Source: Microbotryum silenes-acaulis (taxonomy: Eukaryota > Basidiomycota > Microbotryomycetes > Microbotryales > Microbotryaceae). Taken from it: a DNA stretch of 64,000 nucleotides. Location of the stretch: assembly GCA_003665825.1 (NCBI GenBank), contig QPFY01000009.1, forward strand, positions 248,001 through 312,000. Reading direction: 5' to 3'. This document shows, piece after piece, positions 51,194-61,054 of the stretch; the first letter of the stretch is position 1, and each line of letters opens with the position of its first letter. The position numbers and the translations under genes are program-made. The notes below the pieces were generated by a model, which was given only the letters and a program-made list of their open reading frames with translations, made no database searches and was not told the origin of the DNA.

Positions 51194-52933
51194 GACTGCT
51201 CTGCTGCCGCTGCCGGAAGGGCCTTTCGCCCGACACGATCTCGGCTCAATGACATTGCAGTGTCCAATCTGTTCGGCTTTACACTGGGAGTTCGAAAGAT
51301 CATCGACCCCAGGCGAGGTCACACCATTCAAAACCTGTTGCGCGGACGGCAAAGTTCGGCTACCCGGAATCGAAAAACCGGCCCCCGAGCTACTCGCGCT
51401 TTTGACTGGCGATGGTCCAGGTTGGTACGCGTCCATTCCTTCAACCTGCTAAATCAAGTACAGCGGACTAACAGCCTTGCTGAATATCCGTGAAACAGCT
51501 GAGAAGATCTTTCGGGAACGCATTCTGGCATTCAATGAAAGCTTTGCTATGGCATCATTCGGGACAAGCAAAGGTCATGGCATCATCAGCGGTTCCGCGC
51601 CACCATCTTTCTACCTGAGCGGGAACGTATTTCATCGTATCGGCACCCTGGCACCATCCCCAGCAAGCAACCCAGTCTTTGCGCAGATTCTATTCCTGGC
51701 TCCGACGGAACGCATTGAAGCGCGACGCAGATTCAATGGACCGTCTGAAGAAGTACGACGTCTGGACACGGCATATCAACAAATTGTTCCACTACTCGAC
51801 GGTATGCTGCAACATCACAACAGGCGCGTCAAACTGTTCTTGACAGCACAGGAGTTCATGGACTGTGATGCATCACATATGTACCAGCTGCGGTTACTTG
51901 CGTCGCGCAATCGAGATCCGAGAATCTACAACTTACCAACTCAAGACGAGGTTGCCGTCATTCTACCCGGGGACGACACAGAATACCGGTCTTCGAGAAG
52001 AGAGATTGTCGTCCGATTACGTCACCCGCCAAACGACAACAGCCACGGGATTCAATTCATTTACGATGGGCACCCTGCGCTCATGGCCCTGACATATCCG
52101 CTACTGTTACCATACGGCGAAGACTGGTACTACAACAGAATCCCCCTCAGCCAAAATACTTCCGCAACGGAGGCAGCTCGACGGGTGCGGGACGAAGACG
52201 GTGTCTTGCAACACACAATGGATAACACCAACGCTCACAATAACCCACAAACCGGGCCGAGCGGCTCGAAACGTAACGCAAAACCAATTCAACGCGTACT
52301 ACTTCCATATCCGTCCCAACAATATCAGCTACCCGACATTGTTCCTTGGAGGCCGGTTGTTCCAGAAATTTGTTGCCGACGCCTGGGCACTAACTGAACA
52401 GGATCGGCTTCGGTGGATGAGAACAAATCAAAAAAAGCTCAGAGCCGAAGAGTATTCGTCCCTTCAAGCAAGTCTGGCTGAAGGACTCGATCCCGCGCAG
52501 ATTGGCAAGAGAGTAATTCTACCGTCGTCACACACCGGATCGCCACGCCAATGGTCCAACTTTACCAAGATGCTATGGCCATCGTTCGTGTTTTCGGTGC
52601 TCCGGACATATTCATCACGATGACATGCAATCCTGCCTGGTCGGAAATCGTCAACGCGTTGCTTCCCGGGCAAGCCGCATCCGACCGTCCCGACATAGTA
52701 GCACGGGTCTTTCACGGGAAATTGAAAGCCCTCCTTGCGGATGTATTAGGCCGTGGCCATGCACCAGGAGTCTTTGGGAAGGTATGTCAATCTGGGACTC
52801 CGACCCCAGTCGAAACAGAGCTGATAGAATGCTCACAAGCCTCAATTCTTTGCACAGGTCATCGCATATGTTTATGTCGTCGAATTTCAAAAGCGGGTCA
52901 CCGAGTCATTGGTGACGGTCACGGTGGTGAGGA

Positions 52934-52961
52934 GGCGCGCGGAGCGCGCCGCCGAACCTAG
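52934..52961 (+). other. Helitron 3'-terminal hairpin and CTAG end
   Basis: Perfect 7-bp GC stem GGCGCGC / GCGCGCC around a GGA loop (52934-52950), then 7 nt, then CTAG (52958-52961). This is the classic Helitron 3' terminus. A second inverted pair, GTCACC (52897-52902) with GGTGAC (52911-52916), lies just upstream. Confidence 0.85.
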
Positions 52962-53101
52962 TATATATATATATATATATATATAATATAATATAATATA
53001 TATTATATTATATTATATATATATATATTATATTATTATATTATATTATATATATATATATATATAAACCTAGTATATATATATATATAATATATATATA
53101 T

Positions 53102-53137
<36 letters not shown>

Positions 53138-53140
53138 TAA
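52961..53140. repeat. (TA)n tract between the two Helitron copies
   Basis: Almost pure TA/TATAA sequence. AACCTAGTATATA occurs twice (52955 and about 53068), so the right terminus of an element is partly repeated inside the tract. Helitrons insert between A and T, so TA tracts are natural targets. Confidence 0.9.
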
Positions 53141-53164
53141 ACTACTAAAAGAATCTGTCGCGTC

Positions 53165-53438
53165 AGACAAAGAACGTCAAAGAACAAAAGACAAACCACG
53201 TGGCGTGACGTCATAGGCAGCTCTCGGTCCAGCGCGTCCCAGCTAGCTAGCGCTGTTTCAGCATGGATCGGCCAGCAACAGACCGTTTCGCCTACGTTCG
53301 CCGAGGTTCCATTTTCCATCAAAGCAGCCTGGCACATGACTCTCTGCTTCCCGAAGCAGATTGAAACGACCTGTCTTGCGTGTCTACCACATCGTAGCGT
53401 AGTTCCTTCAATCATCCAGTTCCTGCCACTGCCGAAAT
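53165..53438 (+). repeat. Helitron leader, copy 2 of a direct repeat
   Basis: Matches 50285-50589 in the same orientation. Similarity stops at GCCGAAAT, exactly where copy 1 has its ATG; here the sequence reads ATCTATGCC instead. Confidence 0.85.
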
Positions 53439-54119
53439 CTATGCCAGACCTCGGGTAGTGTCGGCCAGTGCGCCAATTCCGCCGTTAGGGGCCCCGCCAG
53501 CGTGTCACGGCTTGCCGACACTGGGCTTCACTCCACGACGTTCCGCGGCCTTCCGCGACATTCTATGAGCCCGGTTTAACCTGAGGCGCAGGCTTCTCCA
53601 TCTTTCTCCCTCCTGCTCTTCACAGCTTACCCATCGCACCTCATCCCATCGCCACCTCGAGCTCGCGACATCCGAAGCGGTCGTCGTGGAAGCTCTGCAA
53701 CGAATACGGGACAAGTTTTCTCAAGAAATGGCTGCCGCATGCAGCATAGCTACGGATTCGAGTAACTAACTTCATGAACTGTGCTCTTGGTGTGGGATTG
53801 TTCAGGAGCTAATGGAAAACTACCAAGTAGCAATTCCCTTCAACACGTCCTCTTTGAATGTCAACCCTCGAGTTGTTTTCTTCACCATCAGCTGGTGACA
53901 CTGCGTGAGTTATGACTTGACATGGCTGTGCAGTCTTAGATATGACGGAAGAACTGATACGAAAAACAGACATGGGACGTCAGTGACACAGCGGAAGGAT
54001 TGACTTCGTACGGTTGAGATTCCGGGTCCTTGGGACACTAAATGTGAGTCTTCACTGCCATTGCTACAGATGGACAACAGCAAGAATACTAATAGTTGTA
54101 ACGAATCGCGCAAGAAAAA

Positions 54120-55020
54120 CAGGTTCCTTGAATTGCGGCTCACCATCCCGTGGCAGATCCTCAACGGCTCGGTTCGGTGGAATGACCATCGTGTTGGCAG
54201 GTGTGTGCCAATCTTTCAAAAGCAAAGCGCAGGGCAGCATGACCAACTGACCGGTTGGACTGTAACATCACAGGGAATCCGAAGCAATGCCTTCCCGTTA
54301 TTCCAAGTCATCGCCTACACAAATCGTCGACGCTTGCATCATGGAATGCTGACTTCTGGGGGGGAGTTGAGGTGCTGCATCTCTCTGTAAGTAGTAGTGC
54401 TGGCCTGACTTTCTAGACCCTATACTAACAGCGGCACGGTGCGAGCGCAGACAAACATGCGTCTTCTGGCCGCTGCAGACCGCATGACCGAAACGGAACG
54501 GGCAAACGCACAGGGCTTTGCAGATTGGCTCTTAGGAGTTGGAGACGGCTCGGCGAACAAAACAGAACACTCTATCGCGCTCCCACGTGAGCTTCTCCTG
54601 GCGGCGACCACGAGGAACAGCTCCGGGTTGATCAGACACGTTTATCCCGGCCCCGCGCTCGAACTGGACAATAAAAAGTCGAATACTTCCGAGAGCGAGC
54701 AAAACTGGCGCCCAAAAATTCGCAGGTAGATCACATCAACGACATGGTGCTCGACCTGCTGCCGGGTCACGCTCAAACGTTCTACAGCGCGGATTCGGTC
54801 GAAAACGAAGACGAATCACTGTTCTCGATCGAGTACCTTCAGAGTCTCAACATCGCCGGGATGGCGTTGCACGCTGCAAAATTCAAAGGTTGTCAACTCG
54901 GTTACACACCCGCGTGCTCGAGGCCATCATTCTCACAGGAGATCATGCTGGACAGCCAGTTTTGTTGCCACGGATCACGCTGAAGACTGGGTCATCAGCT
55001 GAGCTTCCGTTCACTCTGAC
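54120..55020 (+). pseudogene. PIF1-type Helitron helicase fragment, decayed
   Basis: C-terminal helicase domain of a Helitron. Segments in order: RFGGMTIVLAG then, after an intron with GTGTGT...CACAG (about 54200-54271), GNPKQCLPVIP (helicase motif III-like region); NMRLLAAADRMTETERANAQ, FADWLLGVGDG, IALPRELLLA; then in another frame [20 protein letters not shown] and [20 protein letters not shown]; then a third frame [20 protein letters not shown] and AELPFTLT. The frame shifts near 54675 and 54890, and the family segment between the last two blocks is missing. Motifs V and VI are lost at the junction near 55020. Not functional. Confidence 0.8.
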
Positions 55021-55026
55021 AAGTGT

Positions 55027-57241
55027 GTGGCGACGGATGTCAATGACTTGCACACTCAGACCGGAACTCGCGCCAAGGCAACAGTGGCAATCCTCTCAGA
55101 GCTCAAACAGATCTACAAGAACCATATGACACACCAGTCGAACGAACGAGCCAAAAAAGGAGTTCGCCCGAAGTATCAGCGCAGGTTCTCGAGTACCGTG
55201 CTGCCAAAACTGGAGAGCGGACTCGAATTCGGGAGGCGAATTCGCAAGCTGCTTCTGCGGCGGTGGCCAGACGCCTTGACGAGTTGAACGCAGCAAACCA
55301 CTCACCCGGACCTTTCTTTGAGTAATATTTCTCTGCTGGGTTCCTGTTTTGAATGCTCCACTGACCACATCACTTGTGATCAATAGGCTATGATCCTCAC
55401 CTTGACACTCCTCCGGACCTACTTCATGTCATGTATCTTGGGGTGATCAAATATCTCTGGGGTCAAACACTCGAGAATTTGAGCAATACTGCGATTGACT
55501 ACGTCGCAGCGGTCTTTCGATCGATTTCGACTCATGGATTTGACGGGAACTTCAAGTTTGAATTCTACCTGGAGTTCAGGTGGGGCCTCACCGGGAAGGA
55601 TTATCGCACGCTCGTGCAAGCTTTTCCACTTGTATCAGAGATGCTCCTTGCTCGCGGTTACATCACTCCCGACGTCAACCGGTGCTGGGGTCTTCTTGGC
55701 AAGCTCGCACATCTGACGTCTTGGCCCGCTTTCTCCAACCTGGACGACTATATCGTGAGTGGATAACGCTGCGTGCGTTGCGTTTCACAGCCTTGGGCTG
55801 ACCATTTTGAAGCTTTCCAGGCTCGATATCGTATGTTGGCTCGCACCTTCGTCCAGGCCTCTATGCGTCGCGATCTCGGGCATGTCCTTCGGCACATCAA
55901 ATACCACTACCTGATAGAGCTCGACCATTCGATCCTTCGACTCGGCCCTCCCGTCACCTTCGAAGCGTCGGTTGCCGAATCGGCAAACAAGGTTGTTCGA
56001 GAACTCAACATGAACACAAACCACCACGATCCTTCTCGAGATGTCTGCACACAGCTGTCAAACAGCGCTCGCATCGCTTTCATTGTCAATGGCGGTGAAT
56101 GGCAGACTGGTACCAGCCAGTGTGTCACAATGGGCACCAAAGCCAGGCAGTTCACTCAGAATCCGCGCATTCGGGAATGGATATTGGACATTGCTCGAGC
56201 AGGCGATGACGACACAATCGGGCAGAGTCCTCACCTGATGCCGGTCGTCGCGGAAACCGTGGAACTGAGTGAGTTCAATAATGTGGATGCAAGCTTGAGC
56301 GCCGCCTGAAATTTGCTTTTGCCTCTTCTTCTTCTTCTTCTTCAGTACACTTTGACTGGGCGTCCGGCACTGAAGGTGTTGCTCCTGAGATTCTCAACTT
56401 TGCGTACAACAATCCGCACGTCACTGATGCCAACGATCTGCGCTCGGTCCGCTCCATCAAGTTGTCAAATGGTGATCGCTGCCCAGTTGGCACTTGGTGC
56501 TATACAAAGACATCGAATTCGCGCGTAAGTCCATCACAAACGCCCTTCTGATCTCGAATGTTGACACCTTTGCCTCCTGCACAGTTCGAAGTGGCATTCA
56601 TCCGAGCGATGGCTGCACCGCATAGAAGCGGGGATCATTTCCCCGAATTGGTTGCCCTGTCTTCGGCACGATGCTTGAAGGAGTTCGGAGAGTCAGGATT
56701 CATTCACATGGATCTTTCCGCGGATATTTAAATTATGCGCACCGATGTGCGTCATAGGCTGTGGAGACAAGATCCGGACATGAACTGACCACTTTGACCT
56801 GCCAATTCGCAGTGTATCAAGGCACTTGCTGTGGTCTCACATGACTGCATACGTGCTCAGTGCAGCACTTCGCTTATCGCCAATGAGATTGATGGCCGTC
56901 GCCTTACCGGAAGAAAACTCCGCGCTTTGCAGCACGCCAATGCGACAATGTTCCTGCTTAGCACCATAGCACAGCGCTCTCATACGCTTGTACACGCTTT
57001 CGCACCACCGTTGCCATCACCGGATGATCTGGATTTGTTCGCCAAAGAGATGGAACGCAGCGACTCGGCTCAAGTCCTCCGATCGAAGCATTCAAAATCA
57101 AAGCAGGTTAGTCTGAAGTCAACTTATTCTACTGTCCGCTTCCATCTACTCTGATCAACCTCTCTGGAACAGAAATCCAGGGCAAACGCCGACAACACGC
57201 ACACTGTACAGGTTGATACTGCAGAGACTTCACAGACTTAA
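55027..57241 (+). pseudogene. Basidiomycete DPHLDTP repeat-family gene
   Basis: Belongs to a very common, functionally uncharacterised basidiomycete family often found among transposons. Exons: 55387-55754 (YDPHLDTPPDLLHVMYLGVI, RWGLTGKDYRTLVQAF), 55821-56268 (DLGHVLRHIKYHYLIELDHS, ILRLGPPVTFEASVAESANK, TNHHDPSRDV), 56346-56524 (NGDRCPVGTWCYTK), 56585-56731, then CIKALAVVSHDCIRAQC and a last exon ending at TAA 57239-57241. Splice phases agree up to 56585. An in-frame TAA at 56729-56731 precedes the last two homologous blocks, and the N-terminal part (55027-55325) does not join cleanly. It is therefore probably disabled, or one donor has been missed. Role unknown. Confidence 0.65.
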
Positions 57242-57865
57242 CGTCAATAGGCTTGTTACTCGGATCCAAGGCACCTTTGCTCAAGCCCTTGCAAGGTCGC
57301 AGTGCCTACAGGCAGGTTTTCACCATCTATTACCTAAGTCACATGTCTTCTTATGATTCGGGCACACAAGCCTCATCTACAGGAGTTCAGCTTTGATCCG
57401 AGCGTGCTCGACGACCAGACCGGCAGCGGTGCGAACTTTGGTCCGTCAGGGCGCAAGCAAAACAGGACTGCAAGCAACCGTCAAAAGAATCTCGGGGCAT
57501 CATTTGTAATGAAAGCAAGGGTGACTTAAAAAATAAACCGAGCTTTCTGTTGACCGCCTTTGAGCACAGTGGAGATTGGAAAGAAACCCGGCCCTTCCCG
57601 CCGCCGTTCGGTCGCGTGTGCTCGCCCGTCTTCGCTCGGGACTTCGAAAGTTCTCGAAAGTTCCGCGTCTTCTGTGGGTCTCCCTCTTGCCACATCGCAT
57701 GCCACAAACCCTCCAGCTTGCCAACTGCCAACAGCACAACCGCAGAATGCCTCAACAACGCCACGACGTAAGTAGAAGCTGTACATGAATTAGTTGATGC
57801 CACAGTCACCGATACTGACTCGCTGGCCGACGTTTCCTCTACGTCAGCAGCCACTTCCCGACCGA
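57242..57865. other. Spacer between transposon cargo and the 428-codon gene
   Basis: About 620 bp, no gene supported. ORFs on both strands at 57500-57790 overlap each other and look random. Confidence 0.35.
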
Positions 57866-60197
57866 ATGGCGCGAGCGTCAAGCAAGCGCCGATCTTCCCC
57901 TCCTCAAAGTAGCGCAGAGCGCAAGAAGCGTAAAGTCTTGGCGTCATTGGTGAGTAGTTTCACAACCACTTTCCCTGATCCGACATGATATAAGTCCGCA
58001 CTGCAGGCGACACTCGCCGGCCAGCCGCGCTCCTTGGAGCGGATTTATATACTTTGAGTTCAGGGAGCCAAGGGTCCGCATTAGATCAGATCACCGCCAG
58101 ATCTGATCTGATCTGATCTGAATTTTTCTGATTCTGCCTTGATTGATCTGATCTTGATCTGATCTGAACAGATCAATTTGATCTGAGACATGAAATTGCC
58201 TAATTTGGCTCAGAGAGACTTCTACATGTCTACATGTTGAAATCCCTCAATCTCATCCTCATCCTCATCCTCATCATCCTCCAAAGTGATCACCTTTTTG
58301 GAGGAGCTCCCCGCTTTTATGACTGGATTGGGTCGCATGATCCCTATAAGAAAGTGTTTCAGCACTTGACACTGCAACGAAGACCCATCAGAGGAGGACC
58401 ACACCCCGTAGTATTTCTGTGGCGCGGGGCCGACACCCAATGCGGCGGCGATGCCAGATGGCCGATGGCGCGATCCATTCTCTCTCATGATCAGCTGAGG
58501 TGCGCCGCAGTTGGCATTTCAAATCACAATGGCACCATCTAGGTACCGTCTACTTTTGGATTTTTTTCCTCGAGGCTTGGTTGATCTGAACTTGATTTGA
58601 CCCCTGTCAGATCAGATCAGATCAGATCTGAAACTGATTAAATCAGATCAGATCTGATCTGATCTAATGCGGATGCTTGCAGGGAGCTAATGAAGCTTCC
58701 TGTTGTCCACGACAGAACAACTCCCCGGCTGAAGCAGCCCACAATGAAATATTCGAACCCTTGACAGACGGACACGACGAAATGCCTGCCGAAGAACACA
58801 GCGACCTCACCAAGGATCGCCACTTCCGTCTCCAAGACGATGACGAGAACGTAAGCGGTTCTGACCATGACTCAAAAGTCTCCGAGGGCGATAACAATAC
58901 CCAACCTTGTCGCCAAAGCAGCAAGATGGAATCGGACCTTGATGAAGCTGCCCTTCAGGATTACAACGACTACGAACACAGTGGAGCAGATGACGAGGAA
59001 GCGCGAGTGTACAATTTGATCGACCGTGACCTGGCCACAGATCCCGATATGAAGCACCTCGAAGTCAGTCCCCAACCAAAGGCGACCCGAATCGATATTA
59101 TGTTGATGATTGTTGGTTGCTCCAGACGTTGAGGAAGTCGACCAGCCCCCTCTTGCGCCCCCTTTGGCGTGGACTTCAGATCGTGCTTGCGCGCTCGATC
59201 GGAGACTCTTCTCGTGGCGCCCAACTAGATCCCTCTTCCGAGCGAAAAATTGACAAGAAAACATTGAAGGTAAGTGGGTTTACGCAGTGGTTCTGGTCGG
59301 ATATCGCACGTGCTGAAAGCCAGCCATCATGAACCCCAGCACTTCTTCCGATCCATACGCGAAAGCTGTGGTTGCGCTGCCGAGACTGTGCAAATTTTAC
59401 AAGGCGGCGCAGGGCGCAGTCGAGAAGCTTGTCCGCGAGGAGGGGCTGCTCGACGACCAACTGGAAAGAACCTCGAAGGTGTATCGTCGAACGGCAACAG
59501 ACGCGCTCACTCACGCCATGGCGGATGCAAGGAAGGACTATCATCTCCAGGTGATTCTCCGAACAGGTACAAGCTTCATGAACAATGTTACTGATATATA
59601 GCACTTGCTCTCCTACAGTTGAAGAAGATCAGCGACCACATTGCCCAACACCGTGATCCCATCTATCTAATGGTCAATTATGTGGACAACTCGCTCGTCT
59701 TTTCCGACGAGCACATCGTATATTGGTGCCTGGGAGTAAGTGCTAGGCTGTCACCAATTTCTGCCACCTGCCAAGCTTATTTCCTGAATACCTCGATCTC
59801 CAGGTTCACTTTTTTAGGATCTTCAAGGCTGAGGATCACGACAGCAAGGACAGGTTCTTCAAAGCCTACGAAAATTTTCTCGGCGACGTTGCCGACGAGA
59901 TTATGAAAGGACGGCGCGAAGCCGGAAGCCATCGAAGGTACGTGCTTAAGTGGAATTGCTTATATGAGTCCCTGACTCCGAGTGCGCGCAATCGTACACA
60001 GATACCTCTGGAACACCTTTGTGGAGCCCCTCCGCAAAGAAGCCTTGAGTCTATCTCCGGCTCTCATTAGGACCGTGACTTGGAGTCAGCCACGTGTCAG
60101 TCTGAACCCGAAGGACAGGCACACGGACGCCAACTTACTGCTGAGGAATCTTGTGGGCACTGATGCCGATCTCCATCACGTCGTTCGAGTCAGTTAA
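57866..60197 (+). CDS. Uncharacterised nuclear-type protein, seven exons
   Basis: Exons 57866-57949, 58683-59063, 59126-59269, 59320-59550, 59619-59735, 59804-59937 and 60002-60197 total 429 codons with matching phases at every junction. The protein starts MARASSKRRSSPPQSS with a basic nuclear-localisation-like AERKKRKV. A long acidic low-complexity region follows (about 30-155), then a structured half: LRPLWRGLQIVLARSI, YAKAVVALPRLCKFYKAAQG, HRDPIYLMVNYVDNSLVFSD, VHFFRIFKAEDHDSKDRFFK and RYLWNTFVEPLRKEALSLSP. No known domain is recognised. Intact frame and normal introns argue for a functional gene, although it sits beside transposon debris and could be cargo. Its 733-nt first intron contains the inverted-repeat element. 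Confidence 0.65.
58075..58673. mobile_element. Inverted-repeat element in an intron
   Basis: A 599-bp unit bounded by perfect 19-bp terminal inverted repeats: TCCGCATTAGATCAGATCA at 58075-58093 and its exact reverse complement at 58655-58673. Inside each end are arrays of the pentamer GATCT/GATCA (58090-58185 and 58597-58668). AAG..TCCGC is shared at both outer edges, so the repeats may extend a little. No clear target-site duplication was seen. It resembles a MITE or a small non-autonomous DNA transposon. It lies wholly inside intron 1 of the 428-codon gene and ends 9 nt before the splice acceptor AG. Confidence 0.7.
58222..58488 (-). CDS. ORF inside the inverted-repeat element
   Basis: 88 codons. 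The C-terminal half reads MRPNPVIKAGSSSKKVITLE then an Asp/Glu run and IEGFQHVDM. This basic-then-acidic pattern is like N-terminal pieces of transposase or nuclear proteins but has no diagnostic motif. It could be a leftover exon of the autonomous parent element or chance. Confidence 0.2.
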   Translation of the reverse strand: MRENGSRHRPSGIAAALGVGPAPQKYYGVWSSSDGSSLQCQVLKHFLIGIMRPNPVIKAGSSSKKVITLEDDEDEDEDEIEGFQHVDM

Positions 60198-61054
60198 CCC
60201 ATATCCGAGAAGGCTAAAGAGTGACACTCACCTGTGATACATTCATTGACTTTGCCACCTCAGCGTCAGGAGCAACTCCAAGCAATCTAGCCGCCCCGTG
60301 CCGGTGCCGCCATCAGCGCCCGGACCCACATCCGCCAGCGGTAGTGCTGATCACCACGGGCTCGTATCCTCACCCTTATAAGACATTTCTGAAGGGTGGA
60401 AGTTTCAGATTTTGATTTCATCTGGGCAGCAAAGGCAAGTCCTTTCAGCCCAGGATCCGATTTAGTACGGCGCCTTTTTTCTTTTTTTCTTTCTTTCTGG
60501 CCTTCGATTGTTTGATGCCGCGTCCAGATAGTGTAGAAGGTTTTCAATGTGGAAGTCCGTCGTTTCGAGCAGTGTACAGCGAAAGTATGGGAGAGAGAGA
60601 GAGCCTGGAATCCCTGTCTTCTGATGGCAAAGGACAGTAGGTTTCATCTGATAAATCATCTGGTTTCCATCTTCCGCCAAAAAAAAATTGTGGAAATCTC
60701 AAACTCGTTTTCTGCCCACCGTGGAATTCATATGAACCACGCCCGCGAGGCTAGCGCGAGTCAAACCCTGCGGAAACCGGGAGCGGGTCCGTGCGATAAC
60801 CCCAACCAATAGGGCTGGCCGTGTAGTGGAATTGCGAAGCGATATATGTACGCACAGCCAATAGGAACCAATACAACAATGGCGATACAACGAGGAAGAA
60901 AAGGGTGGGGCAAAGGGAAAAAAAAAGATCCACCAACGGCCCAAAAGCAAAAAAAAAAAAAAAAAAAAAAACGTAGAGCGAACAGCGAGGAAGGAAGAGC
61001 CCATCCGATCTGGCAGAGGTGAAAAAGCATACAATTCCCAGCGGTGCTAATGCA
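60198..61054. other. Convergent intergenic region before the polo kinase
   Basis: About 860 bp between the 3' ends of two converging genes. Contains a CT/T-rich tract (60470-60500) and an A23 run (60949-60971). No gene is supported. Confidence 0.45.
60949..60971. repeat. A23 homopolymer
   Basis: Run of 23 A on the plus strand (T on the polo-kinase strand), about 85 bp beyond that gene's stop codon. Confidence 0.9.

Larger units (their letters stand above)
50588..52896 (+). pseudogene. Helitron Rep, N-terminal part, frameshifted
   Basis: Starts at ATG 50588 with an Arg/Gln-rich region, then the Helitron N-terminal zinc motif (QCPICSALHWEFE, KTCCADGKVRLPG; about 51258-51362). A 54-nt intron (51421-51474) leads to NIRETAEKIFRERILAFNES, QILFLAPTERIEARRRFNGP, GDDTEYRSSRREIVVRLRH, and the Helitron_like_N block FNAYYFHIRPNN, LFLGGRLFQKFVADAWALTE, LYQDAMAIVRVFGAPDIFIT. 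The last exon gives VIAYVYVVEFQKR, and the gene stops exactly where GLPHAH (HUH) should follow. Frame changes occur at the C17 run (51177), near 52240 and near 52549, so no full protein can be made. There is no Y1/Y2 tyrosine region. Confidence 0.85.
50021..52961 (+). mobile_element. Helitron, internally deleted copy 1
   Basis: Rolling-circle transposon remnant. The left end is set near the TCTATCTACATACTACTAA at about 50021, which begins with TC as Helitrons do and whose continuation (ACTACTAAATGAATCTGT) recurs at the start of copy 2 (53137 on). The right end is CTAG at 52958-52961, preceded by a hairpin, the CTRR rule, and followed by T in a TA tract. Inside are a ~300-bp leader, a broken Rep gene, then an abrupt jump at about 52897 from the Rep gene to 65 bp of 3'-terminal sequence. 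It lacks the HUH catalytic centre and the helicase, so it is non-autonomous. The left boundary is inferred. Confidence 0.75.
53137..57241 (+). mobile_element. Helitron-derived remnant, copy 2, with fused gene
   Basis: The left end (ACTACTAAAAGAATCTGT, then the leader repeat) matches copy 1. After the leader the Rep coding part is missing; 53439-54100 is unrecognisable. Then follows a decayed PIF1-type helicase (about 54120-55020), broken off and joined to a basidiomycete repeat-family gene ending at 57241. No hairpin plus CTRR terminus was found on the right, so that boundary is only the end of recognisable sequence. Confidence 0.6.

Noticed and set aside
50285..53438. The two ~300-bp direct repeats as LTRs of a retrotransposon
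   Set aside because: No reverse transcriptase, integrase or gag lies between them; the content is Helitron Rep, and the right repeat lies beyond a Helitron 3' terminus. They are leaders of two elements.
57387..57947. 186-codon minus-strand ORF
   Set aside because: Overlaps exon 1 of the 428-codon gene in antisense and has low-complexity Ser/Thr/Val content without motif.
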